Below, one piece after another: positions 26,801 through 41,600 of a stretch of 64,000 bases of DNA (its first letter is position 1; each line of letters opens with the position of its first letter). The stretch comes from Lingula anatina (Eukaryota; Brachiopoda; Lingulata; Lingulida; Lingulidae). Under the pieces are notes generated by a model. That model worked only from the letters and a program-made list of their open reading frames with translations. It did no database searches and was not told the origin of the DNA. Both the position numbers and the translations under genes were made by a program. The stretch covers positions 169,980 to 233,979 of the forward strand of contig NW_019773559.1 in the NCBI RefSeq assembly GCF_001039355.2, written 5' to 3'.

Positions 26801-29800
26801 GGAAGGATTAATGTGTTTTATGTTGACAGTGTTCCATAATCAGATTATTAACCTGTACTGAATAATGTAACTAGAATAATTTTGACCTGCTCCAATTGCT
26901 GTCTGCGGGGATTTAGATTAAATTTGGATTTTAAAGGCACCACCATTTTTGGAATGAATTCAGTTAGAAAGAATGTTGTAGCATACATCTTTTCAGTGTG
27001 AAGAAAAGATGCAGTTAATATCCCACAATGGCAGAGGTCGCATGGGAATGCAAAAGGAATAAAATGAATGAACTAGCAGAGCAGATTTTGTGATAGACTG
27101 GCGCTGGCGTAATCTCAAGTACCCCACAGGCCCGCTGAATCTGCACTTTTTTATCGCCTTGAACTGTGTGACACTAGAAGTCATGTTTACCTAGACGGGC
27201 CGGAGGAGTGCGGCATGCACACAGAATTGCTCAGAAATGCAGAAGAGAAAAAAGTAGTCCCCCCTAAAAGGTCAACAGAAAGATACAATTCTCAAGTAAA
27301 ATTGTAGAAGTTTTCATTGAAGTGCTTTAAGTGTTTCATGTTCCACTGCCCTTTTCAACAGGGTTGTAATATATCATAAAATAATTCCTGTTATTTATGT
27401 CATCCACAGAAAAATGCCTCTGATAACCTGTGTCATCAGAAATATGAAGCTGCTATTGACACAGGAGGTGATACAATCGCAGCAGAGAGGCTGTGTCACT
27501 GCCGAAGGTAGGCAAAGACACAGAAAGTTGTTTGATGCTGATAGGAATTGGAGACAATGGTTGTTTTGTCATGGTAGAGATTCCTCTTTCGTGACCTGAT
27601 AAACTGATACTAGAAGTTAGGTATCTGAAACCAGCAGGATTTAGGGTGATTATGTGTTCAATAAAAATTAACAAGTACTGAATGAAATTTTGAAATTTCC
27701 ACAACGTATGTCTTAACATGTTTCTTCCAGTTAAAAGAAGAACATAACATTAACTTTTCCTGAGCAGTATGAAAAGAAAAAAAAATGTAACTCATCAAAC
27801 CTGATAAGCACAATGAAGCACTGTTAGGCCAGCTCTGCCTTGCACTCTCTCTCTTTCTCTCTGTTTTGCCGTAGGGCTCAATGTCTAGATTGGTGCAAAT
27901 GTTAACCATGGTTGAGATGCACCCTCTCGCCCCAAATGTGTGGTAACCCACACGACATGTCTCTCAACACAGACAACAGACATGCCTTTATTTTCAATTA
28001 TTTTTCTACATTAAATTGAAGGAATTTGTCTCTTTATGGTTTTCACTGTCTGAGGAGGTTACTCGGTTTGTTTTTTTGGTGATGGTTTAAAAGTGTTGTT
28101 GGTCAATAAACATGTTATCACAGCCAGTGAGTGGGTGATTGCGAGTTGATTAGAGTAATATTTTATAAACACAACTAAGACCTTATCAGTGCTGTGCTAG
28201 TGCATTAGACCCATTTATCAGCATTTGTTCTTGCTATCAGCTTTGTTGTGTGTAATTAATACTGGCAGGTTTGGGTTCTTTTTAAACTGATTGAAGATTT
28301 TACAGTTCTGTTTTGTGTCGAGTTGGTTTTTCAATTACATTTCATGCCTTGGTTGTTCTCACTGGTGGAATAAGGAATATTTTATTGACATGACATATGA
28401 TAGTTTGATGAAAGGAATTTGGAGAACGAATGATGTCTATACCTATCCATTTGTGACATTTAAGAAGTGGTAGCTTTGAAGAGACGTAATGGGATAAATA
28501 TTCCCAGATATGTAGGGATGTAATTACAGCCTCAAAATGTTTTAACAAACGACATAAAAGTATATATTTTTTCATCTCCCTTTGTTAAATGTCTCAATTT
28601 GTTACGGAGGAGTGCGTGACAAATTTATTTGCACTGAAGTTTCAACCACAGAAATAACCTTTCTTCACTGGTTTGAAGATCAAAGAATAGCAAAACTTGA
28701 CACACGTCAAACTTAAAAAGCCAGGCTTGAATTTGGAAAAGAGCAGAACTGAAATTTAATTTCATCCCTTTGAAACAAGTTTGCATTCTGTTTGTCATGC
28801 GTTCGTATTCTGTTTGTCACGGCGCAGACATAACCTGAGACAGGGATCATGACTGGGCAGAAGACACGAAATTTGGGTTCAAGGTGTTCAGAGATCTTTC
28901 ACTCAGGGTGAACAAGTGAAGTGATGCACATCTTTCTTTGAAAATATAATCCCTGTGGTGCAAATGTAGGGTAACTTTGACCTCACTGATATTTGAAATC
29001 TTTAGTTCTCAGGTATTAATCTGAAGGAAGTTGCCTACCACCGTCTTTTCACAAATTAGACCTAATACAAATTAATCTTGTATTCAGACTCTCATTCAGT
29101 CTTTGGGGAAAAAAGAAAAAAAAAGGAATGCTAAATCTGTTAATGTCTTTGTGCACTAGGAATGTATTTCTAAATATTTAGAGCTGGTTCAACTAGAGAG
29201 GTTGTTTTTAGATGTTTGAAGAGGGACACCCACGTCATTCTGAGTTGGCGGAGAGAGGGACGGGAGGGACACCTGTTGGCTGCAGACGTCCTACACATGC
29301 AGCATAATAACACAAATCACAAACTGACACAAGACTTTCATATAGGAGAAATTTAGAAACTGACAATACAAACACTGTTTTTTAGTTGAATCCCAATATA
29401 AACAAGTAAGGTTAAGAAAAAAATGGGAAAACTGTAACGAGGAGCAATGTAGACATTTTTTTTTTCATCAAGAGTAGTCTTCATAGCAGCTGTGTTGATG
29501 TCTACATTGTTCTGTCAAGTTGAAGTGATGGTGTTTTTACTCTTTTGCTCTTTATGAGACAACTGGGAAAACTCAAGCAATTGAGATGAAAGAAATTACA
29601 TGTTGGGAGAAAAAATGGCTGTCCAGATAGGAGAGTTTAACACACACTGATGTGACATATATCTGATGTTGTTGATGGCATAGTGATCAATACACTGTCT
29701 GGTTAATAAAATACACATGCTGTGTGTNATGTGACATATATCTGATGTTGTTGATGGCATAGTGATCAATACACTGTCTGGTTAATAAAATACACATGCT

Positions 29801-32231
29801 CTGTGTCTGTGTGTGTGTGTGTGTGTGTGTTAAGTTTGGGTCCAAATAATATGGATTACAGGAATGAAATGAAATAAATGAAAAAAAAAAAAATAAATAA
29901 GCTGTTTAATTTTGAAGTGACCTAAGTGTTCTTTATCTTGCAGGTCTCATCACGACCACCAACAGGAAGTTGGACAGGGAAGCACAGGACCAGCACATTC
30001 TGGAGGTGAGTCACATGCCACCCCCCCACCCCCCAAGAAAATAAAGTGAAAGCAATAATAGCAGCAATAATGATAAACAAATAATACATCATAAGAGAAG
30101 ATGATGGTGTGATGTCGTGCTTATTCACCAAAAAAAGAAGTTATTTTATTACACTGCTTACAGCTACAGGGAAATCCATACTGTGCTCTGTATAATTGTA
30201 TATCAGTAGCCCAAGTGTTATCACACAACTAGCACCTATCACAGCCATATCAGTGTCAAACTCTGCCAAGTGACTTCTTTGATGTTATGGAGGAAGAAAT
30301 AATCAGGATATAACCTTGTGTGTGTGCCACACGCACACCACTGCCACTGGGGCTCAGTAGTGTGTTCTAACACACAGACGCTGCTTTGTTGCCTACGCCA
30401 TGGAGGTGTATGTTATTGCCTTCATTGGTATTCTGGTAAACTGTCTAAATGAAAAAGTTTGTGATAGGTTTTGGTAAAATTTTCCGAAAGGGTCAGAAAC
30501 TGGCTTACTTTAAATCAGTTAAATTTAAGTGGGGATAATGTAATTAATTTTTGAATTATGTGGTCAGATGAAGAGGTCACAATTACAGTGCAAAACATTG
30601 AAATGAGGATATTTGCATGCAGACGCATGCACACAATTTTAAACAACTTCCAGTATCTTCTTCATTCAGCATTGTAAGTACTTGCCAGAGCTTCGTGTCA
30701 TCTTTATGTTGGGTGGGGTTATTATATCGGTATGCATTGTGTGTAGTGACAATTAAGTATCGCTGTTTTTTTTACCTGGGTCTGAGGGCTGTGGCCTCTA
30801 TCTCTTTGAAGTAAGTGAGTAGCTATACAAAGTGACAAGACCACTGTCTGTTTGCTTGTACTTAGGAGGAAACCACATTTGTTCTCAACATGAAACACAA
30901 AGTTGATACCTCGTACAGGGTGAACAGAGGTAAACTTGTAAGGAAACCAAGCCTTGCATGTTGATGAAGAAACCCATTCATCAGTTACACCAACAGGCAC
31001 CTGTCAGATCAATTCAAGGTATTTTCAGCTGGAGGAGATAAAAATAAAATAAAAGAACACTAAAAGACAGACGTGAGCCTCATTTGCCACTGTTCATAAT
31101 GCGTTTGTCTGTTTTTCACTCCTAAAATAAAATAGAAACAACCTAAAGTGGCAGACTGCAGCAATATTTTTAAGTCTCAGTAAGTATTCTAACAGTAATT
31201 GAGCCCAGTAGAATAAACGGTGAAAGAATATAAGATCTGACCTTTTAAGAGAACCGAGAGAAGCCCTCATTAGAAGAATTTATTAGAGATGAAAATGACA
31301 GCTGGATGGAGATATATTTTTGTGCCTTTGAGCAACATTAGGAAAGTTTCTTGAAATGGCATGCAATACCGGGTTCTGGGCAGTGACGGATGGTGCATTA
31401 TGGGGTTGATAACTCGTCTACTTGGGATCGAAGTTATTAAATCAGTTATCAGGAACCTGGAAATATGCATCAAGGGAAGGTTTTTAATGTGGTAACTTTA
31501 TGCCAGTGGAATCAGTCTCGATATTTATGACCCATTAAAAAGACTCAAAGTGATATATGTGCCATACGCCAGTGTGATTCATGAAGTCCCTGTGTGTGTG
31601 TGTATATTGATTCAGTTTATAATGGCACAGTGAATTCAGACACTTTCTTCGTTTAATGATGATGAATTTGGGCTCAACATCAACACTGTGACAGAAAAGA
31701 ACATTGAAGTCTAGACAGTCTAAACAATGCCAATGGGCATAAAATCTCCAAATTTGACATCTACCAGATATTCATTCAAAAACTGTTTAAAAAAAAAATA
31801 AAATAACTTAAAGCTTGCTGCGTAATAGAAAAAATCCCAATATTACAATGCTTTTGGAAAATTGAAGTAATGTTCCTAAGATCAAAGACAAGCCTCTATT
31901 TCTGTTTTACTTTAGTAAAGACTAATTTTGGCAGTTTTATTCATTTCCCAGCTATTTTTTTCCATTAGTGTGTTTTTAAGTACATTGGGACATCATTAAT
32001 GTAACTGGACAGGTCACTTTGGGTCATCCGGGGTCAAAACCCCTCAGAGGATGTTTATGTGATTTTGTCATTTTGATAGAGCTGATAAATGATTGTAATA
32101 AACAATAAAAGCAGTTCTTTAAATTTTTACCTTCAAAGGCTTGGATGTTTAAAAAAATCATATATTTCTAAAATAAATACGTGTTCATGCTCATTCAGTG
32201 AATAATTTTTGTTCTTTCTTTCTTTCTTTAC

Positions 32232-32263
<32 letters not shown>

Positions 32264-35200
32264 TATCCCATCACTGATTTACCTGTGAACCGGGTGCAGT
32301 AGTCAAGGAAGGGTTATATTTTCACCTGTCAGTGATGTAGGACATCAGGACACGATGGCTGCCCTTGACTGAAATCTGACAGGAAGTTCACAGGATCTAA
32401 TATCAGCCAATCATTTGCTTTAAATTCATCAAATAATTGCAAGGAAAAAGATACATTGTACTTTTTTAAGGGGCAGATATCAGTGGCCTCTTGGGATAGC
32501 AGATAAGAACAGGTTGACAGTGGGGTGTGGTGTATCGTGTGTTCTCACCAGTTTTAAATGTTGTCTGAGTATTTGGCATGAAATTTAAATGTTTTAAGAG
32601 TGAGTTGATATCACATGTTTGTAGAATTGAGGGAATTTAGAATAAGAAAAGAGAAGGGAAGAAATTTCTATTGATGTAAGGAGAAACTGGTATCATTGAA
32701 ATGGTAGTAGAGACAAAAGAATAGAAAACAACTAAATAAAAACACAAGATAGGTACTGTCTTTATTAATGGGACAAATTTACTGCAAGATGAATAAAGAA
32801 TACATTTTTATATAAAAAATAAGAGGAAGGGTGAAGCCAGCATGAAGCTAACCCTCTCACCTGTATTTCAGTCTATTAACTGTAGTGTTTTATTGCCTAA
32901 TCTCAGTTCATTTATTTATTTCTCTCTCTCTCTCTCTCTCTCTCCCCACAGGTCCTCATTTCTGACAATGGCTCGCCTCAGTTGATGTCCATTACCAGGA
33001 TTGTTGTCAACGTGGAGGACGAAAACGATGAGAAGCCAGTGTTCAAAGGACAGGACAGGGCAATCCGTATCCAGATCCTCGAGACGGACCGCACGGACGT
33101 GCCACTGTTCAGGATGGTGGCTTTTGACAATGACGTGGGAGCCAATGCTCAGATTGATTACTTTATCATGAACGGGAAAGAGAATCTCAAGTTTAATATC
33201 AACCCACAGACAGGGGAGTTGTACCTGAAGGCAAGGAGTCTGGATGTGGGAACATATGACATACAGGTATGACAGAGGATTCTTGAAATTGTTTTTTTTT
33301 TTTTTCTGTATAGCACTTCAGCAATGCACACAGACATCTCACACTGCTGTATTGCTATACAAAAAAAAGGAGTAAAAAAACTACACAGCAAGTAGATAAT
33401 TTCATATATATCAAGTTGTAAATAAGATGAAGTTAGTCAAAGTTGCATTTGGTGAGAAAGCTGGCTAGCTTTATTGTAATTTCCATGAGACCAAATAATC
33501 AAGTAATTGCTTCGAGATCATGCATTTAATTGACACAATTCTTGTTGGCACCAATGATGCTATCCACAATTTATCATTCCAGATTAAAGCCAATGATGGC
33601 GGAAACCCCCAGCAGAGTAGTACAGTGTGGGTAAAAGTCTCCGTTGTAAGCAGACCAACTGAGTCGCCTACGGCACCCAGGTTTAGCTCCGAAGGTTTCA
33701 AGTTTTACATCAGTGAGAGCAAGCCTGTGGGGAGTCAGGTCGGCTTGGTAGAGGCTCAGGACGGGGATGGAGACAAGATATGGTTTTATATAACAAGTAA
33801 GTGCTGACATCTGGTGGCATTGGGCTCCGACTCCATGTCACCTGCAAGTAGTCGAAACTGAAATGTTTGAAAAATAGTGTACAGAAACTGAACTATATAA
33901 GTAACACACTTGATTCTGTGATGATGAAAATTGATGAAGATTCCTATTGTAGAATTTGCTCCTTAATGTTGTCTTTCACTTGCAGGTGGAGACCCGGAAG
34001 ACCAGTTTTTCATTGATGTTGAGAGTGGTGAGATTGGTATTGCCAACCCACTGGATAGAGAACTCCGGTCCAGCTACAACCTTACTGTTACTGTCACAGA
34101 CGGAGTGCACACTGTTGCATCATGGGTAAGATATCACATATTTCTCTCTTTTCATCATATCATATATGACCTAGCAGCATAGTAAAAAATTTTTTTATTA
34201 ATTGGTTAAGGGATTTGTTTGAAAATTTTACAGGTGTTCAATGCACTTATTCAACTGAACAATCAGAAAGGAGAGCAAGAAATGTTTGAAAAAATGATAA
34301 ACTGTGTATAGCTTATATGTGAATTGGAGTCTAAATGCTGTTTTTCATGTTTTTGAGGATATTGTTTGATGTAAAAAGGCAGCTTTTTTGCAACTAATTT
34401 CCCCTTGTGCAATGTCCTATTTATGGTAATGGATAAGCTATGCTGATGTAAAAACATAATGTAAAGAAAATTAATCTCTAATTCTATACTGCATTGCTCT
34501 ACACTGAATGAACTTGTGATTGCTTCTGTCACCCCCTCCCCTAATTGCGCGCCCCCCCCCACCAAAGAAAGAAAAATAAATTGATAGACAAATGAATGAA
34601 TCAATTAACATGTTAGTAAATAAGTTAATAAATGGCTAAAAGGAATACCAATGAGTTTTTGAAAAGTGGGCAATGGTAGATAGAAGTATGGAGTGATAAT
34701 AAGGCTAAGTGATTGTACTTACCAGGTATCAAATATTTCATTATAAGATTGTCTCATTGCAGGCTCACATCACAGTGATGGACGTCAACGATAACACACC
34801 TCAGTTCACGGAGAGTCACTACGCCGCGGTGGTGTCAGAGAGTGCGCCGGTGGGCACCAGTGTCATCACCGTCACAGCCACTGACAAGGACGAAAACAAA
34901 CAGTTGTTCTTCAGCATCCACAGCGCGGCAGACAAGAGCAGCACCAGGTTGTTTGAGATTGGTGATCATAGTGGTAAGTTTTCAACCTCCCCCACCCCCC
35001 ACCCCCTGTAATATCCTTATGTCCTTTGATTATGACGTTAAGTTCATTACTTTGTAATATGGAAGTGTTGTTGAAATTTTTACAATTCACGATGGTAAAA
35101 AACGTGAGCAAGACAAGTTAAGCCGATATCTTTATATAACATACCACCCAGATATCACACAGGCAATGTGTATATTTACTTTTCCTTATCATCTTTTATG

Positions 35201-38200
35201 GATTGTTAATCCATTGCATGCCTGTTAACACTCTCTTACTCTTCCTCTTTTCTCAGGTGTGATTTCCACCAAAGAGAGACTTGACCGCGAATCCATTGCC
35301 CAGCACAAACTGACCATCATGGTCCGGGAGGAGGGGGCGACGTCCACCATGTCCCATCGTAACCTCACACGGGTGGTCATCGACGTGCTTGACCACAACG
35401 ACCACCCGCCAGAGTTTTTGTCCGGCAGTTTCAACGGGCGTGTGTTTGAGACGGCGGCCATTGGGACTTCAGTGGTACAGGTGATGGCCACGGACAAAGA
35501 CAAGGGCGAGAATGCCGAGATTCATTACACCATTGTTACAGGTAAACATAGCAACAGCGCCCCCTGTTGTACACTGTCAGGGGTAAGCTCTGACTGTTGA
35601 ACTACTTCGATAGGGTGGGAATTTGAAATGCTTTGAAATAAAACTACTATTTCTTATTGAAAGAAGGGACGATTTTATGAAGTTTCAGGTTTTTTAATGG
35701 AGTTGAAATTAAAGAAGTTAAGCATTTCAAATTGTAAGATGGGAAGGATAATGTCAAAGTTAAGGATTTTTTCCCCACAGAGCTATACGTCAAACCAACT
35801 GCATTTTGAACCTATGTATCCTGTCCTTTAGGTATTAATTCCTAATTTATTGTCAGCATTCAGCAACTGTTGAAATGCAGCAAAAGGCCATGTTTCAGAA
35901 TATATGTAAAGTCACATTATTAAGTCACATCATAAACAGGCAACAGTTCAGCTATCAGACAAAGCAAGGTGGGGGGCGAAGTTATGCTTCTTGCCGGAGG
36001 AACCTGTAAAATTGACAATGGGCTATTCTTTTATCTATTTGTTGGCACCAACAATTGAGCCTTAAGTGAATTAATTTACATTTGTCAAGTGGACTGTGAT
36101 ACATGCACTGTATTTGTTGTATTATGATTTGAGTGTCATTTGAGCTCTGTGCCAGTGTATTGAATATTGCTGGCAGCCACTGATACAAATCAGTTATTTT
36201 TGAAGTGGATCGTATAGGGATGTTATTAACATTTGACATTCATCTATTGCTGATAGAAATCTAAATCTCGTGTTACACAAAGCATGAGCAATCTTTTGGA
36301 CTATTTTTACACATATTTTTGTTTGTGGTACCTCTCACAATTAAGAGACTTGGATGTGTCAAAATTCTTTACTGATTTTAAAAAACGGTTGCTTCATAAA
36401 ACTGCCAATAATCTCATGCCAGCACTTCATCATCAATTTTAATGAGAAAATAGCTCTGTCTTCTGCCCTGTTAAAACCTGCCAAGCTATCAAGTTTAGCC
36501 CCCTGGGGAGGACCTGCTTTAAAAGCATGACACTGCGTTACACGTGTCTTCGCACAATGAATAACAAAAGAGCATTCGCTAGGCGGAACTAGACAGAGAG
36601 TGTACTCCTTGCGGGAAATCAAAGCTTTTATTACCTTGAAAGCCTGAATTATAGCATGCCATATCTAGGTGGAATGCGACAGGGCTTTTGTTTCTTTTTT
36701 TACGAGCATGGTGACATCATGTAATTTGGTGCTAAAAGGCAACTTGTCACCAAAATGCCTTGATATAAAGACCGGCATACCTCATAATATTGACATCTAA
36801 GCTGGTATTTGATAATGGTCTATTAAGTATCTTCATTAGATATTTGAGGAAAGTTAATTTTGGCATCTGGGTGTAATAATAGATATAATGTATGGGAGTT
36901 TCTTTAATGCAATTTATTAAAAGACTTCTTTGTCTTTTGTTCTCTGAACATTTCTAATAAAAGGATATGATCCCATTATAAAGTAACAGTACTAGTCAAA
37001 TTTTATTAAAATAACATGCATGTACATAAAAATATCCGTTGGTTAATGGTTGTAATTTGTACCAGCAAAGCCGCCCAAGTGATTATTGTGATTTCAAGTC
37101 TAAATATAGATTTTTGTTTCATGATGACTTACATTAGTATTTCTCCATGTCATTGTTTGGCAGACATGACCAACTATAATAAGGAAAACTGCAGATTTTC
37201 TTAGGCGCCATCTTCTTAAAAATTGAATTTTTTTAGTTAAAGAAGTAATTGAAGTTGTTAGCATTATCAAAATAAGATGTCTGTTAAATGCAATCAACAA
37301 CTTAGAATGTAATTTGTACCAAATTACCAAATAAGGTTTTGAAAAAAAAAAAAAAAAAGATGTAACATCATATTATATTATGTGGTATTGCATGATGGCA
37401 TACATTATTTGTTAACCTTGAAATCCTAAACATAAATTTTCCCCCACCCAGTTAGCACACTGCTCAGTGCTTATGTACTGGGGTGACAAACCTTACAGAA
37501 ACAGCAAAGTATAATCCTCTACACACTTCCACTTAATATATTTTTCATGCATGTCTGGATGGATTATTTAATCATTTAAAGATTAAACATGATCAAACTT
37601 ATAGAAAATGTACCTCTTAAACCAATGTACAAAAGAATGTCTTTAAATAATTTGGTCCAAAATGCTCAGTGACTTTTTAAGCCTTCCTCTCCTATAAAAC
37701 AGTTTCTTTCTACATAATTTAGGAAACATTGATTTGAAAGAAGATTGAGGCTATGACAGCTCACGTAAGTGGGTGTCAATCTGTGGAAATGTCTGTGTGT
37801 AAGGCTAATTTTTCACGTGTATCCCAGTTTGTAGGTAAGATGACGTCCCCTACTTCACAAGAGTTCTCAAGTCGTAATTGCCTGCAATCATGTGCTGTCT
37901 TCTTTATATGCAGACACACAATTATAGCACTGACTTTATCCAGTGTCTCCATATTTCCTTGGCACTGTCTGCGACATCAGCCACATTAGGCGACGTTGTT
38001 CATTTCCATGTGAATTCAGGCGTCTGTGTGAGATAGCTGTTAATGAGTTTGGTGTACATGTAAAGGTGGGGCCCCTGTTAGCACTGATATGGCACCAGGG
38101 CAAGGGGGAGGGGGAGTGAAGAATATTGCAAGAGATTTTTTTTAAAAGCGTGGTTTATTTATTGGCATGGAAAATGTGAAAATAAATATAGTAAGAACAT

Positions 38201-38572
38201 TTTGTTTGGTGTTTGAAAGCCATAGACTCTAGTTTGTGTTGGCAGTGTTATAACAATGGTGTTAATAGACATTTTTTGCACAGAGGTTCTTATATGAGAA
38301 AATAATGTGTTTTCAACATGGCATTGACAGCAGCTTGACTCATCTTAAAGTCATCTCTGGAGTTTTGTTATTGTCATGATAAACTATTACAGACAGTTGA
38401 AGTGCCACAGACTATAAAGTACACAAATTGCTCTCTACATTCATCATCATTGTGATATATTATTATGTACTTGCTGTCATATTTAGGAAATGCCATGGAC
38501 TTGTTTACATTATATGATTGTCTGAAACCTTGTAACAGCAATGTTACGCCTTGTTTAATGCTCGTGATTCAT

Positions 38573-38640
<68 letters not shown>

Positions 38641-41600
38641 GTTAAGGTTATACACTAGCACTGTCCTTATCTATAACACTTAAAACAGTGACAGGTTTAT
38701 AAAACACTGTACTCCCCATGTCTGTCAAACTAGTGGCCAGGTGAGGTCAACACCTGTTAACAAGGACATGGTAGCCTCAGGGTTAACCTAAAATCTTTTC
38801 AGCGTCCTTCTTTAAGTCCTTGTTGAAATAGTAACATGTTTGGGATAGATGCATTCAAAGTGAGTGTTTTAATAGTGTAGTTTTGTTTGACATGGGAGTT
38901 GGACATGGTAGATAGTTGTAAACACGTCCATGAATAGTACAGAGTTAATTTAATCAGGTACAATTTGAAACAGAACTATTCCCTGTCAGCCACTGTTATC
39001 ATTTATTAAACACACTTTTAAACCATTTATTGAACACATAACAACACCTGCGCAAGTTATACAGAGGTGGATTAAAACACATCTCGGTGTTCCCCGGGGG
39101 CTGATACAACATGGTACTGTGGACAGGTAGCAGGGACACCTGAGAGGGTTGGCAGATTTGGGTTAATAGTTTAGATCAACATGTCATAACACCTAGGCTT
39201 TGTAGGCTGGTGTTTGAGCTACACTAATCTTAGGAAACGAGGAATTGGTGAAACTGAAAAGCCGGAAGTGCTAGAGACGTTTTTGATTGAATTTTTATTT
39301 GTTTATTTACTTATTTATTTATAGGTATGGGATAATTATGTGCCATAGGGACTACTTTTATTTTTTTTTATAGAATGTTTAAGAATTATGGATTCCATAT
39401 ATGCATTGCTTTATTAGGGTGCCCTAGTAGGGATAATTTGACCAATGTTGCCTGCTGTTAGATTAGATATTTAAAAATGCAGCAAAAAATGAATGCATAT
39501 GAATAAAGTATATTACAAACATATTGATAAGGTGATAAACAGTGTTATACTTGTAAAAATATTCATAATTCCAAATAGAAATCTTGTAAATGATCAACAT
39601 GCTCTGTTTTTGTCCATGTGAATAAATTTGTTAATGCTGCATATTCTAAGATCAGAGGATAAATCGTCCTTTTAAAAAAAATTATCACTCTCTGATATGT
39701 TCTAAAAAAGAAGCATTTAGAATGAAAAAGACATCATTGCGCTTTTAATATAAGTTCCTTACTGTTATATTTCTAGGTAACATAGGGAATACATTCTCTA
39801 TAGATGAGAAGCTGGGTATCATAACAGTGTCTAAACAGCTGGACAGAGATCTGCAGTCTAAGTACACTCTCAGTGTCATGGCCACAGACAATGGTATTCC
39901 CAGTCACAGCACCCAGACCAACGTCAATATAGATGTCACTATCTCCAACAACGCCCCGCCAAAGTTTGAACAGGACGAATACACCGCAGAAATTCGGGAG
40001 AACAGTCCAGTGGGTACATACATCGCCACGGTGGCCGCCAGCAGCAGGTCCTCAGTGGTTTATGAGATTTTGGGAGCGAATGACTCATTGTATTTCCAGA
40101 TTAGTCCAAACTCTGGAGTTCTTCGTACACGCATCGTGTTTGATTATGACCAAGAGGAGTTCCGCTCCTTCAATGTGACTGTGCGAGCCACTAATATGGT
40201 GGGTGCCTATACTCAGACGTCAGTCTTCGTACATGTTCTGGACGTCAACGACAACGCACCAGAGTTCTTGCAGGAGCAGTATGTGGGAGAGATCAGCGAG
40301 TCTGCTGAAGCCAACAGCGTGGTGCTGACCAATGAGAGCCTGCCACTTGTCATCAAGGCATTGGACAGGGACTCCTCTAGTCTCAATGCCTTCAAGATTT
40401 ACTACATAGATACACCAAAGGCTGAGAAGTATTTTAATATCAACCCTAACACTGGGGCTATACGTACCAACATGAAACTGGACCATGAGGACATCACCGA
40501 ATTTGACTTCTTGGTTCAAGTGAAGGATATGGGTACGCCACAATTAAGTGCTGAGGTTGCAGCCAAGGTCAAGGTGAAAGTCATTGACGTGAATGATTCC
40601 CCACCAGTATTTAACCTGGGGTCCTACCAAGCCACTGTCCTGCTGCCCACACATCAGGATGTAGCCGTGGTTACCGTAGGAGCATTTGACCCAGATACTG
40701 GGATATCTAGTCAGCTGAAGTACAGCATCACGGGCGGAGACGAGGAGAATAAATTCAGCATCGAACCTTTAACGGGCATGATCAGAGTACGGGACGAGAA
40801 CAACCTGAGCAGCAGGTACGATCTGTTGGTTAATGTCACGGATGGAAAGTTTAGTACACGAACCACAGTCACAGTAAACATTAAACAGACAGAGGACAGT
40901 GGATTGAGGTTCACCCAGAAACAGTACAATGCCTCGGCCATGGAGAACAAGACCACTGTGGACCAAGTGACCATGGTCCAAGTTGTGGGATACCAACTGA
41001 ACGAGCAGCTCACCTTCTCCATCTTGAATCCCACTGACATGTTCACCATTGGACGTACCTCAGGCGTGCTGCGGACCACCGGCAAACCGTTTGACCGTGA
41101 GAAGCAGGACGTGCACAAGGTGGTGGTGGAGGTGCAAGACAGTCACCCCAGGCCACGCGTCGCACATGTAGTCGTGCACGTCAACATCCTGGATATGAAT
41201 GATAACGCCCCCATGTTTGTGAATGAGCCGTACCATGCTGTGGTGTCCATTGATGCCTTGCCAGGAACTACTGTGAAGAAGGTAAGTAGAATGGGAGAAA
41301 TTTCCCTATCTCCACCCTTGTTCACACCACCATCCCCCCTCCCCATTCCCCCCATGCCAAATTCCACAGTACTTAATATGCTATAATCAGCATTACTTCA
41401 TTCTTATAACATAACACAGCTGATGAAATTCTTCTCTGACTAACATTACTCTATCTTTGCCAAGGAGGTTATGTTTTTGTCTCTGTTGAATTGTTAGTTT
41501 AACGGACTAACTAGAAAAATAACCAATGGATTTTGATAAATTTTTTAGTTAAGGTCAGAGATGGGCTAAGTTAGAATTGATTAAGTAATGAGAAATACGC

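Larger units (their letters stand above)
12096..29943 (+). other. 17.8-kb intron between exons 2 and 3
   Basis: GT-AG intron, phase 1, far longer than the other introns. It holds local tandem duplications (13061-13392, 16795-16931, 24823-25128), a MITE-like element (21848-22050), a 294-N gap between homopolymers (22915-23208), and a single-N join with a 78-bp repeated overlap (29650-29804). No further exon was recognised, but the gap could hide sequence. Confidence 0.75.
30006..32951 (+). other. 2.9-kb intron between exons 3 and 4
   Basis: AT-rich intron with a (TTTA)n tract at about 32227-32262 and a (TC)n tract ending at the acceptor. No other feature was recognised. Confidence 0.8.

Noticed and set aside
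40711-41118. Minus-strand open frame of 135 codons over exon 9
   Set aside because: It is the antisense shadow of a clear cadherin coding exon; the same holds for the other minus-strand frames over exons.
41282-41386. Extension of exon 9 past its donor as a Pro-rich C-terminus
   Set aside because: A consensus gtaagt sits at the exact phase needed for exon 10; the extension is open only by chance and low-complexity.
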